Source: Mercurialis annua
Lineage: Eukaryota; Streptophyta; Magnoliopsida; Malpighiales; Euphorbiaceae
Length of the DNA stretch: 64,000 bases
Direction of reading: 5' to 3'
Assembly (NCBI RefSeq): GCF_937616625.2
Contig: NC_065575.1
Coordinates: 26,287,001-26,351,000 of the forward strand
The notes under the pieces were generated by a model that saw only the letters and a list, made by a program, of their open reading frames with translations, had not been told where the DNA came from and did no database searches. Position 1 is the stretch's first letter, and each line of letters starts with the position of its first letter. Of this stretch, positions 11,660 through 24,019 are shown in pieces. A program made the translations under genes and the position numbers.

Positions 11660-13160
11660 GTCACTTTTTCCGTACATTTTGCGTTATATAACTTAGCCAT
11701 TATTAGTTAATCGAAACGACGCGTTAATGAGACTTGAGACGCGACATACTAATCTATCGTCACTTTTCACGCGCACTTTGCGTACTATAACCCATGCTTA
11801 GACAATCGGAACGACGCGTTAAAGAGACTTGTGACGCGAGTAAGCATGGTAATCGAAACAACGCATTAAAGAGACTTGAGATGCGACATACTAATCTATT
11901 GTCGCTTTTCACGCACACTCTTCGTAATATAACCTAACACTTTTTAGATAATTGGAACGAGGCGATAGAGAGACTTGTGACGCGAAATAATCATGGTAAT
12001 CGAAACGACGCGTTAAAGAGACTTGAGACACGACATGCTAATCTAGCGTCACTTTTCACGCACACTTTGCGTAATATAACCTAACCATGCTTAGGTAATC
12101 AGAACGACGCGTTAAAGAGACTTATGACATGACATAGTAATCTAGCTTCACTTTTAATGCACACTTTCCATAATATAAAATAACCATGCTTAAGTAATCG
12201 GAACAACGCGTTAGAGAGACTTGTGACGCAACATAAACATAGTAATCAAAACGACGCGTTAAAGAGACTTGAGATGCGACATACTATTCTAGCGTCACTT
12301 CGCACGCACACTTTGCGTTATATAACCTAACCATGCTCAGGTAATCTAAACGACGCGTTAAAGAGACTTATGACGGGACATAGTAATCTAGCTTCACTTT
12401 TAATGTACACTTTCCATAATATAAAATAACCATGCTTAGGTAATCGGAACAACGCGTTAGAGAGACTTGTGACGCAACATAAACATGGTAATCAAAACGA
12501 CGCGTTAAAGAGACTTGAGACGCGACATACTATTCTAGCGTCACTTTGCACGCACACTTTGCGTAATAAAACCTAACAATGAGGTAATCGAACGACGCGT
12601 TAAAGAGACCTGAGATGCGACATACTAATCTACCGTCACTTTTCACGCACACTTTGAGTAATATAAACTAACCATGCTCTCAGGTAATCGAAATGACGCG
12701 TCAAAGAGACTTGAGATGCTACATACTAATCTACCGTCACTTTTCACGCAAATTTGCGTAATATAACCTAACCATGCTTAGGTAATCGGAACGACGCGTT
12801 AATGGGACTTGAGACGCGACATATTAATCTAGCGTCAGAACGACGTGTTAAAGAGACTTGTGATGCGACATAAGCATGGTAATCGAAACGACGCGTTAAC
12901 TAATCTATTATCACTTTTCACGCACACTCTACGTAGTATAACCTAACCATGTTTAGGTAATAGGAACGAGGCGTAAGAGAGACTTGTGACGCGACATAAT
13001 CATGGTAATCGAAACGACGTGTTAAAGAGACTTGAGACGCGACATACTAATCTAGCGTCACTTTTCAAGCACATGTTGCATAATATAACCTAACCATGCT
13101 AAGCTAATCGGAACGACGCGTTAGAGAGACTTTTGACGCGAGATAAGCATGGTAATTGAA
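11660..13160 (-). repeat. Old ~1.4-kb unit, left copy
   Basis: The variant order matches the right flank from about 58735. Shared rare marks in order: the GTTAATCGAAACGA monomer (11708 and 58767); a monomer shortened to TATAACCCATGCTTA (11786) or TATAACTCATGCTTA; TTGTCGCTTTTC against CTGTCGCTTTTC; GAGGCGATAGAGAG against GAAGCGATAGAGAG; the TTATGA plus AGCTTCACTTTTAATGC monomer; the ATGCTC(TC)AGG monomers; GTTAATGGGACTTGAG; GAGGCGTAAGAG; and CTTTTCAAGCACA. The copy is longer than its right partner partly because it carries an additional 246-bp dimer. Confidence 0.8.
12097..12585 (-). repeat. S+L dimer duplicated in tandem (246 + 243 bp)
   Basis: 12097-12342 and 12343-12585 share the same unusual marks: AAGAGACTTATGAC, AGCTTCACTTTTAATG, CCATAATATAAAATAACC, GACGCAACATAAACAT and CATACTATTCTAGCGTCAC. 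The offset of 246 bp equals 99 + 147, one S plus one L. The equivalent place in the right flank (59127 to about 59373) has one copy only, so the duplication happened on the left side after the two old units separated. Confidence 0.8.
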
Positions 13161-13231
13161 ACGGCACGTTAAAGAGACTTGAGAAGCGACATACTAATCT
13201 ACCGTCAATATTCCCGCACACTTTACGTATA

Positions 13232-13308
13232 TAACCTAACCATGCATTGGTGATCAGAACGACGCGTTAAAAAGACTTCATATGTGACATATCAGTGATA
13301 GGAAAGAT
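13232..13308 (-). repeat. Left edge of the HOR array: broken monomer-19-like module
   Basis: The module starts like HOR monomer 19 (GAACGACGCGTTAAAAAGAC at about 13256, then TTCA) and then runs into ATATGTGACATATCAGTGAT and AGGAAAGAT, which does not match the monomer well, before exact HOR sequence resumes at AATCAAAAAGACGCATT (13309). About half a monomer is missing. This is the least satellite-like stretch of the window and marks the left junction of the young array. Confidence 0.6.
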
Positions 13309-15450
13309 AATCAAAAAGACGCATTAAAGAGACTTGAGACACGTTATACAAATCTAGCATCACTTTTTACGTACTCTTTGCGTAGTATATCTCAACCATG
13401 CTTAGGTAATTGGAACGACGCGTCAAAAAGACATGGGATGCGACAGAATAATCTATTGTAACTTTTCACGGACACCTTGCGTAATATAAACTAACCATGC
13501 TTAGGTAATTGGAACGACGCGTTAGAGAGACTTGTGACGCGACATAAGAATGGTAATCGCGACGCCTTACAGAGACTTGAGACGTGACATAGTAATCTAG
13601 GGTCACTTTTAACGCACACTTTGCGTAATATAACCTAACCATACTTAGGTAATCGGAACAGCATGTTAGTGAGACTTGTGACACGACATACTAATATAAT
13701 GTCACTTTTCACGCACACTTTGCGTAATATAACCTAACAATGCATAGGTAATCGGAACGACGCGTTAAAGAGACTTGTGACGCGACATAGTAATCTAGCT
13801 TCACTTTTAACGCACACTTTCCACAATATAGTCTAACCATGCATAGGTAATCGGAACGACTCGTTTGAGAGACTCGTGACGCGACATAAGCATGGTAATC
13901 AACACGACGGGTTAAAGAAACTTGTCCCTTTTTACGCACACTTTGCGTAATATAACCTAACCATGCTTAAGTAATCGGAACAACGCGTTAGAGAGACTTT
14001 TGACGCGACATAAGCATGGTAATCGAAACGACGCGTTAAAGAGACTTGAGACGCGACATACTAATCTATTATCTCTTTTCACGCACACTTTTCGCAATAT
14101 AACATTACCATGCTTAGGTAATCGGAACGACTCGTTAAAAAGACTTCAAACGCGACATACTAACCTATTGTCACTTTTAACACACACTTTGCGTTAATAT
14201 GACCTAACCATGCTTAGGTAATCGAAACGACGCGTTAAAGACTTGAGACACGTCTAACAAATCTAGCATCACTTTTTACGCACTCTTTGCGTGTAATATA
14301 TAATCTATCCATGCTTAGGTAATTAGAACGACGTGTTAAAGAGACTTGAGAAGCGTTGTACTTAATCTTGCGTCACTTTTCATGCACAGTTTGCGTAATA
14401 TAACCTATCCATACTTAGTTAATCGGAACAACACGTTGATGAGACTGGAGACGCGACATACTAATATAGAGTCACTTTTCACGCATATTTTGCATAACCT
14501 AACCTATCCATACTTAAGTTAATCGGAACAACATGTTGATGAGACTTGAGACGCGACATACTAATCTAGCGTTACTTCTCACGCACACTTTGCATAATAT
14601 AACCTAACCATGATTAGGTAATTGAAACGACGCGTTTGAGAGACTTGTGACGCGACATAAGCATGGTAATCGAAACGACGCGTTAAAGAGAGTTGAGACG
14701 CGACATACTAATCTAACGTCACTTTTCACGCACACTTTGCGTAATTTACCCTAACCAAGCTTAGTTAATCGGAACAACGCGTTAAAGAGACTTGTGACTC
14801 GACAAAGGAATCTAGCGTCCCTTTTTATGCACACTTTGCGTAATATAATCTAACCATGCTTAGGTAATCGGAACGACGCGTTAGAGAGACTTGTGACGTG
14901 ACATAAACATGGTAATCAAAACGACGCGTTAAAGAGAGTTGAGACGCGACATAAGTCTAACGTCACTTTTCACGCACACTTTGCGTAATATAACCTAAGC
15001 ATGCTTAGATAAACGGAACGGTGTGTTAGTGAGGCTTGTGACGCGACATAAGCATGGTAATTGAAACGACGCGTTAAAGACACTTGAGACACGACATACT
15101 AATCTATCGTCACTTTTCACGCACACTTTGTATAATATAACCTAACCATGCATAGGTAATCGGAACGACGCGTTAAAAAGACTTCAGACGCGACATACTA
15201 ATTTATTGTCACTCACACACTTTGCGCAATATAAACTAACCATGCTTAGGTAATCGGAAAGAGGCATTAAAGAGACTTGCGACACGTCATTATAATCTAG
15301 CATCACTTTTTACGTACTCTTTGCGTAGTATATCTCAACCATGCATAGGTAATCGGAACGACGCGTTAAAAAGACTTCAGACGCAAACATACTAATCAAT
15401 TGTTACTTTTAACACACACTTTGCGTAATATAAACTAACCTTGCTTAGGT
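13309..15450 (-). repeat. HOR copy C1 (2142 bp)
   Basis: First full copy. It is slightly more diverged than the interior copies, as expected at an array edge: monomer 1 has ATCTCAACC instead of ATCTTAACC, and monomer 7 has several private changes between 14069 and 14107 (CTATTATCTC, TTTTCGCAATATAACATTACC) against CTACCATCTC elsewhere. Confidence 0.95.
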
Positions 15451-17592
15451 AATCAAAAAGACGCATTAAAGAGACTTGAGACACGTTATACAAATCTAGC
15501 ATCACTTTTTACGTACTCTTTGCGTAGTATATCTTAACCATGCATAGGTAATTGGAACGACGCGTCAAAAAGACATGGGATGCGACAGAATAGTCTATTG
15601 TAACTTTTCACGGACACCTTGCGTAATATAAACTAACCATGCTTAGGTAATTGGAACGACGCGTTAGAGAGACTTGTGACGCGACATAAGAATGGTAATC
15701 GCGACGCCTTACAGAGACTTGAGACGTGACATAGTAATCTAGGGTCACTTTTAACGCACACTTTGCGTAATATAACCTAACCATACTTAGGTAATCGGAA
15801 CAGCATGTTAGTGAGACTTGTGACACGACATACTAATATAATGTCACTTTTCACGCACACTTTGCGTAATATAACCTAACAATGCATAGGTAATCGGAAC
15901 GACGCGTTAAAGAGACTTGTGACGCGACATAGTAATCTAGCTTCACTTTTAACGCACACTTTCCACAATATAGTCTAACCATGCATAGGTAATCGGAACG
16001 ACTCGTTTGAGAGACTCGTGACGCGACATAAGCATGGTAATCAACACGACGGGTTAAAGAAACTTGTCCCTTTTTACGCACACTTTGCGTAATATAACCT
16101 AACCATGCTTAAGTAATCGGAACAACGCGTTAGAGAGACTTTTGACGCGACATAAGCATGGTAATCGAAACGACGCGTTAAAGAGACTTGAGACGCGACA
16201 TACTAATCTACCATCTCTTTTCACGCACACTTTGCGTAATATAACCTAACCATGCTTAGGTAATCGGAACGACTCGTTAAAAAGACTTCAAACGCGACAT
16301 ACTAACCTATTGTCACTTTTAACACACACTTTGCGTTAATATGACCTAACCATGCTTAGGTAATCGAAACGACGCGTTAAAGACTTGAGACACGTCTAAC
16401 AAATCTAGCATCACTTTTTACGCACTCTTTGCGTGTAATATATAATCTATCCATGCTTAGGTAATTAGAACGACGTGTTAAAGAGACTTGAGAAGCGTTG
16501 TACTTAATCTTGCGTCACTTTTCATGCACAGTTTGCGTAATATAACCTATCCATACTTAGTTAATCGGAACAACACGTTGATGAGACTGGAGACGCGACA
16601 TACTAATATAGAGTCACTTTTCACGCATATTTTGCATAACCTAACCTATCCATACTTAAGTTAATCGGAACAACATGTTGATGAGACTTGAGACGCGACA
16701 TACTAATCTAGCGTTACTTCTCACGCACACTTTGCATAATATAACCTAACCATGATTAGGTAATTGAAACGACGCGTTTGAGAGACTTGTGACGCGACAT
16801 AAGCATGGTAATCGAAACGACGCGTTAAAGAGAGTTGAGACGCGACATACTAATCTAACGTCACTTTTCACGCACACTTTGCGTAATTTACCCTAACCAA
16901 GCTTAGTTAATCGGAACAACGCGTTAAAGAGACTTGTGACTCGACAAAGGAATCTAGCGTCCCTTTTTATGCACACTTTGCGTAATATAATCTAACCATG
17001 CTTAGGTAATCGGAACGACGCATTAGAGAGACTTGTGACGTGACATAAACATGGTAATCAAAACGACGCGTTAAAGAGAGTTGAGACGCGACATAAGTCT
17101 AACGTCACTTTTCACGCACACTTTGCGTAATATAACCTAAGCATGCTTAGATAAACGGAACGGTGTGTTAGTGAGGCTTGTGACGCGACATAAGCATGGT
17201 AATTGAAACGACGCGTTAAAGACACTTGAGACACGACATACTAATCTATCGTCACTTTTCACGCACACTTTGTATAATATAACCTAACCATGCATAGGTA
17301 ATCGGAACGACGCGTTAAAAAGACTTCAGACGCGACATACTAATTTATTGTCACTCACACACTTTGCGCAATATAAACTAACCATGCTTAGGTAATCGGA
17401 AAGAGGCATTAAAGAGACTTGCGACACGTCATTATAATCTAGCATCACTTTTTACGTACTCTTTGCGTAGTATATCTCAACCATGCATAGGTAATCGGAA
17501 CGACGCGTTAAAAAGACTTCAGACGCAAACATACTAATCAATTGTTACTTTTAACACACACTTTGCGTAATATAAACTAACCTTGCTTAGGT
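15451..17592 (-). repeat. HOR copy C2 (2142 bp), used as reference for the monomer map
   Basis: Monomer starts and lengths: m1 15451 (99), m2 15550 (99), m3 15649 (L,144), m4 15793 (99), m5 15892 (99), m6 15991 (L,124), m7 16115 (L,147), m8 16262 (100), m9 16362 (101), m10 16463 (100), m11 16563 (100), m12 16663 (99), m13 16762 (L,147), m14 16909 (99), m15 17008 (L,145), m16 17153 (L,147), m17 17300 (94), m18 17394 (99), m19 17493 (100). The total is 2142. m3 lacks 3 bp and m6 lacks 23 bp of a full L. m17 lacks 5 bp (GTCACTCACACAC). Private variants: GACGCATTAGAG in m15 and CCATGCATAGG at the end of m1; AATAGTCTATTG in m2 is shared with C5, C6, C9, C11 and C16. Confidence 0.95.
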
Positions 17593-19734
17593 AATCAAAA
17601 AGACGCATTAAAGAGACTTGAGACACGTTATACAAATCTAGCATCACTTTTTACGTACTCTTTGCGTAGTATATCTTAACCATGCTTAGGTAATTGGAAC
17701 GACGCGTCAAAAAGACATGGGATGCGACAGAATAATCTATTGTAACTTTTCACGGACACCTTGCGTAATATAAACTAACCATGCTTAGGTAATTGGAACG
17801 ACGCGTTAGAGAGACTTGTGACGCGACATAAGAATGGTAATCGCGACGCCTTACAGAGACTTGAGACGTGACATAGTAATCTAGGGTCACTTTTAACGCA
17901 CACTTTGCGTAATATAACCTAACCATACTTAGGTAATCGGAACAGCATGTTAGTGAGACTTGTGACACGACATACTAATATAATGTCACTTTTCACGCAC
18001 ACTTTGCGTAATATAACCTAACAATGCATAGGTAATCGGAACGACGCGTTAAAGAGACTTGTGACGCGACATAGTAATCTAGCTTCACTTTTAACGCACA
18101 CTTTCCACAATATAGTCTAACCATGCATAGGTAATCGGAACGACTCGTTTGAGAGACTCGTGACGCGACATAAGCATGGTAATCAACACGACGGGTTAAA
18201 GAAACTTGTCCCTTTTTACGCACACTTTGCGTAATATAACCTAACCATGCTTAAGTAATCGGAACAACGCGTTAGAGAGACTTTTGACGCGACATAAGCA
18301 TGGTAATCGAAACGACGCGTTAAAGAGACTTGAGACGCGACATACTAATCTACCATCTCTTTTCACGCACACTTTGCGTAATATAACCTAAGCATGCTTA
18401 GGTAATCGGAACGACTCGTTAAAAAGACTTCAAACGCGACATACTAACCTATTGTCACTTTTAACACACACTTTGCGTTAATATGACCTAACCATGCTTA
18501 GGTAATCGAAACGACGCGTTAAAGACTTGAGACACGTCTAACAAATCTAGCATCACTTTTTACGCACTCTTTGCGTGTAATATATAATCTATCCATGCTT
18601 AGGTAATTAGAACGACGTGTTAAAGAGACTTGAGAAGCGTTGTACTTAATCTTGCGTCACTTTTCATGCACAGTTTGCGTAATATAACCTATCCATACTT
18701 AGTTAATCGGAACAACACGTTGATGAGACTGGAGACGCGACATACTAATATAGAGTCACTTTTCACGCATATTTTGCATAACCTAACCTATCCATACTTA
18801 AGTTAATCGGAACAACATGTTGATGAGACTTGAGACGCGACATACTAATCTAGCGTTACTTCTCACGCACACTTTGCATAATATAACCTAACCATGATTA
18901 GGTAATTGAAACGACGCGTTTGAGAGACTTGTGACGCGACATAAGCATGGTAATCGAAACGACGCGTTAAAGAGAGTTGAGACGCGACATACTAATCTAA
19001 CGTCACTTTTCACGCACACTTTGCGTAATTTACCCTAACCAAGCTTAGTTAATCGGAACAACGCGTTAAAGAGACTTGTGACTCGACAAAGGAATCTAGC
19101 GTCCCTTTTTATGCACACTTTGCGTAATATAATCTAACCATGCTTAGGTAATCGGAACGACGCGTTAGAGAGACTTGTGACGTGACATAAACATGGTAAT
19201 CAAAACGACGCGTTAAAGAGAGTTGAGACGCGACATAAGTCTAACGTCACTTTTCACGCACACTTTGCGTAATATAACCTAAGCATGCTTAGATAAACGG
19301 AACGGTGTGTTAGTGAGGCTTGTGACGCGACATAAGCATGGTAATTGAAACGACGCGTTAAAGACACTTGAGACACGACATACTAATCTATCGTCACTTT
19401 TCACGCACACTTTGTATAATATAACCTAACCATGCATAGGTAATCGGAACGACGCGTTAAAAAGACTTCAGACGCGACATACTAATTTATTGTCACTCAC
19501 ACACTTTGCGCAATATAAACTAACCATGCTTAGGTAATCGGAAAGAGGCATTAAAGAGACTTGCGACACGTCATTATAATCTAGCATCACTTTTTACGTA
19601 CTCTTTGCGTAGTATATCTCAACCATGCATAGGTAATCGGAACGACGCGTTAAAAAGACTTCAGACGCAAACATACTAATCAATTGTTACTTTTAACACA
19701 CACTTTGCGTAATATAAACTAACCATGCTTAGGT
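17593..19734 (-). repeat. HOR copy C3 (2142 bp)
   Basis: Full copy. At 18392 monomer 7 has CCTAAGCATGC instead of CCTAACCATGC. Its last monomer carries an A at 19725 (ACCATGC for ACCTTGC), part of a short patch that continues into C4. Confidence 0.95.
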
Positions 19735-21876
19735 AATCGGAAAGACGCATTAAAGAGACTTGAGACACGTTATACAAATCTAGCATCACTTTTTACGTAC
19801 TCTTTGCGTAGTATATCTTAACCATGCTTAGGTAATTGGAACGACGCGTCAAAAAGACATGGGATGCGACAGAATAATCTATTGTAACTTTTCACGGACA
19901 CCTTGCGTAATATAAACTAACCATGCTTAGGTAATTGGAACGACGCGTTAGAGAGACTTGTGACGCGACATAAGAATGGTAATCGCGACGCCTTACAGAG
20001 ACTTGAGACGTGACATAGTAATCTAGGGTCACTTTTAACGCACACTTTGCGTAATATAACCTAACCATACTTAGGTAATCGGAACAGCATGTTAGTGAGA
20101 CTTGTGACACGACATACTAATATAATGTCACTTTTCACGCACACTTTGCGTAATATAACCTAACAATGCATAGGTAATCGGAACGACGCGTTAAAGAGAC
20201 TTGTGACGCGACATAGTAATCTAGCTTCACTTTTAACGCACACTTTCCACAATATAGTCTAACCATGCATAGGTAATCGGAACGACTCGTTTGAGAGACT
20301 CGTGACGCGACATAAGCATGGTAATCAACACGACGGGTTAAAGAAACTTGTCCCTTTTTACGCACACTTTGCGTAATATAACCTAACCATGCTTAAGTAA
20401 TCGGAACAACGCGTTAGAGAGACTTTTGACGCGACATAAGCATGGTAATCGAAACGACGCGTTAAAGAGACTTGAGACGCGACATACTAATCTACCATCT
20501 CTTTTCACGCACACTTTGCGTAATATAACCTAATCATGCTTAGGTAATCGGAACGACTCGTTAAAAAGACTTCAAACGCGACATACTAACCTATTGTCAC
20601 TTTTAACACACACTTTGCGTTAATATGACCTAACCATGCTTAGGTAATCGAAACGACGCGTTAAAGACTTGAGACACGTCTAACAAATCTAGCATCACTT
20701 TTTACGCACTCTTTGCGTGTAATATATAATCTATCCATGCTTAGGTAATTAGAACGACGTGTTAAAGAGACTTGAGAAGCGTTGTACTTAATCTTGCGTC
20801 ACTTTTCATGCACAGTTTGCGTAATATAACCTATCCATACTTAGTTAATCGGAACAACACGTTGATGAGACTGGAGACGCGACATACTAATATAGAGTCA
20901 CTTTTCACGCATATTTTGCATAACCTAACCTATCCATACTTAAGTTAATCGGAACAACATGTTGATGAGACTTGAGACGCGACATACTAATCTAGCGTTA
21001 CTTCTCACGCACACTTTGCATAATATAACCTAACCATGATTAGGTAATTGAAACGACGCGTTTGAGAGACTTGTGACGCGACATAAGCATGGTAATCGAA
21101 ACGACGCGTTAAAGAGAGTTGAGACGCGACATACTAATCTAACGTCACTTTTCACGCACACTTTGCGTAATTTACCCTAACCAAGCTTAGTTAATCGGAA
21201 CAACGCGTTAAAGAGACTTGTGACTCGACAAAGGAATCTAGCGTCCCTTTTTATGCACACTTTGCGTAATATAATCTAACCATGCTTAGGTAATCGGAAC
21301 GACGCGTTAGAGAGACTTGTGACGTGACATAAACATGGTAATCAAAACGACGCGTTAAAGAGAGTTGAGACGCGACATAAGTCTAACGTCACTTTTCACG
21401 CACACTTTGCGTAATATAACCTAAGCATGCTTAGATAAACGGAACGGTGTGTTAGTGAGGCTTGTGACGCGACATAAGCATGGTAATTGAAACGACGCGT
21501 TAAAGACACTTGAGACACGACATACTAATCTATCGTCACTTTTCACGCACACTTTGTATAATATAACCTAACCATGCATAGGTAATCGGAACGACGCGTT
21601 AAAAAGACTTCAGACGCGACATACTAATTTATTGTCACTCACACACTTTGCGCAATATAAACTAACCATGCTTAGGTAATCGGAAAGAGGCATTAAAGAG
21701 ACTTGCGACACGTCATTATAATCTAGCATCACTTTTTACGTACTCTTTGCGTAGTATATCTCAACCATGCATAGGTAATCGGAACGACGCGTTAAAAAGA
21801 CTTCAGACGCAAACATACTAATCAATTGTTACTTTTAACACACACTTTGCGTAATATAAACTAACCTTGCTTAGGT
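19735..21876 (-). repeat. HOR copy C4 (2142 bp)
   Basis: Full copy. It starts AATCGGAAAGACGC where other copies have AATCAAAAAGACGC; with 19725 this gives three changes matching the m17/m18 boundary, a likely conversion patch. Private T at 20534 (CCTAATCATGC) in monomer 7. Confidence 0.95.
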
Positions 21877-24019
21877 AATCAAAAAGACGCATTAAAGAGA
21901 CTTGAGACACGTTATACAAATCTAGCATCACTTTTTACGTACTCTTTGCGTAGTATATCTTAACCATGCTTAGGTAATTGGAACGACGCGTCAAAAAGAC
22001 ATGGGATGCGACAGAATAGTCTATTGTAACTTTTCACGGACACCTTGCGTAATATAAACTAACCATGCTTAGGTAATTGGAACGACGCGTTAGAGAGACT
22101 TGTGACGCGACATAAGAATGGTAATCGCGACGCCTTACAGAGACTTGAGACGTGACATAGTAATCTAGGGTCACTTTTAACGCACACTTTGCGTAATATA
22201 ACCTAACCATACTTAGGTAATCGGAACAGCATGTTAGTGAGACTTGTGACACGACATACTAATATAATGTCACTTTTCACGCACACTTTGCGTAATATAA
22301 CCTAACAATGCATAGGTAATCGGAACGACGCGTTAAAGAGACTTGTGACGCGACATAGTAATCTAGCTTCACTTTTAACGCACACTTTCCACAATATAGT
22401 CTAACCATGCATAGGTAATCGGAACGACTCGTTTGAGAGACTCGTGACGCGACATAAGCATGGTAATCAACACGACGGGTTAAAGAAACTTGTCCCTTTT
22501 TACGCACACTTTGCGTAATATAACCTAACCATGCTTAAGTAATCGGAACAACGCGTTAGAGAGACTTTTGACGCGACATAAGCATGGTAATCGAAACGAC
22601 GCGTTAAAGAGACTTGAGACGCGACATACTAATCTACCATCTCTTTTCACGCACACTTTGCGTAATATAACCTAACCATGCTTAGGTAATCGGAACGACT
22701 CGTTAAAAAGACTTCAAACGCGACATACTAACCTATTGTCACTTTTAACACACACTTTGCGTTAATATGACCTAACCATGCTTAGGTAATCGAAACGACG
22801 CGTTAAAGACTTGAGACACGTCTAACAAATCTAGCATCACTTTTTTACGCACTCTTTGCGTGTAATATATAATCTATCCATGCTTAGGTAATTAGAACGA
22901 CGTGTTAAAGAGACTTGAGAAGCGTTGTACTTAATCTTGCGTCACTTTTCATGCACAGTTTGCGTAATATAACCTATCCATACTTAGTTAATCGGAACAA
23001 CACGTTGATGAGACTGGAGACGCGACATACTAATATAGAGTCACTTTTCACGCATATTTTGCATAACCTAACCTATCCATACTTAAGTTAATCGGAACAA
23101 CATGTTGATGAGACTTGAGACGCGACATACTAATCTAGCGTTACTTCTCACGCACACTTTGCATAATATAACCTAACCATGATTAGGTAATTGAAACGAC
23201 GCGTTTGAGAGACTTGTGACGCGACATAAGCATGGTAATCGAAACGACGCGTTAAAGAGAGTTGAGACGCGACATACTAATCTAACGTCACTTTTCACGC
23301 ACACTTTGCGTAATTTACCCTAACCAAGCTTAGTTAATCGGAACAACGCGTTAAAGAGACTTGTGACTCGACAAAGGAATCTAGCGTCCCTTTTTATGCA
23401 CACTTTGCGTAATATAATCTAACCATGCTTAGGTAATCGGAACGACGCGTTAGAGAGACTTGTGACGTGACATAAACATGGTAATCAAAACGACGCGTTA
23501 AAGAGAGTTGAGACGCGACATAAGTCTAACGTCACTTTTCACGCACACTTTGCGTAATATAACCTAAGCATGCTTAGATAAACGGAACGGTGTGTTAGTG
23601 AGGCTTGTGACGCGACATAAGCATGGTAATTGAAACGACGCGTTAAAGACACTTGAGACACGACATACTAATCTATCGTCACTTTTCACGCACACTTTGT
23701 ATAATATAACCTAACCATGCATAGGTAATCGGAACGACGCGTTAAAAAGACTTCAGACGCGACATACTAATTTATTGTCACTCACACACTTTGCGCAATA
23801 TAAACTAACCATGCTTAGGTAATCGGAAAGAGGCATTAAAGAGACTTGCGACACGTCATTATAATCTAGCATCACTTTTTACGTACTCTTTGCGTAGTAT
23901 ATCTCAACCATGCATAGGTAATCGGAACGACGCGTTAAAAAGACTTCAGACGCAAACATACTAATCAATTGTTACTTTTAACACACACTTTGCGTAATAT
24001 AAACTAACCTTGCTTAGGT
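21877..24019 (-). repeat. HOR copy C5 (2143 bp, one T inserted)
   Basis: The T run in monomer 9 at 22841-22846 has six T instead of five, shifting all later copies by one base relative to strict 2142-bp spacing. It shares AATAGTCTATTG in m2 with C2, C6, C9, C11 and C16. A single homopolymer change could also be a sequencing error. Confidence 0.95.

Larger units (their letters stand above)
9056..13308 (-). repeat. Left inner block: diverged satellite monomers in - orientation
   Basis: About 4.25 kb of mixed S and L monomers, all inverted relative to 1-9055 and in the same direction as the HOR array. Divergence between neighbours is high. Toward the array it contains recognisable older relatives of HOR monomers and the old 1.4-kb unit, annotated separately. 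No gene or transposon seen. Confidence 0.92.

Noticed and set aside
13466..13939. Minus-strand reading frames of 72 and 76 codons repeated in nearly every HOR copy
   Set aside because: They are the satellite read in a frame free of stops for a few monomers. They start and end inside monomers, show no domain, and are conserved only because the DNA unit is conserved.
16563..16662. AACCTAACCT in monomer 11 and TTAGG/CCTAA motifs in every monomer as telomere repeats
   Set aside because: Only two consecutive units of the AACCT type occur, embedded in the monomer. There is no telomere tract.
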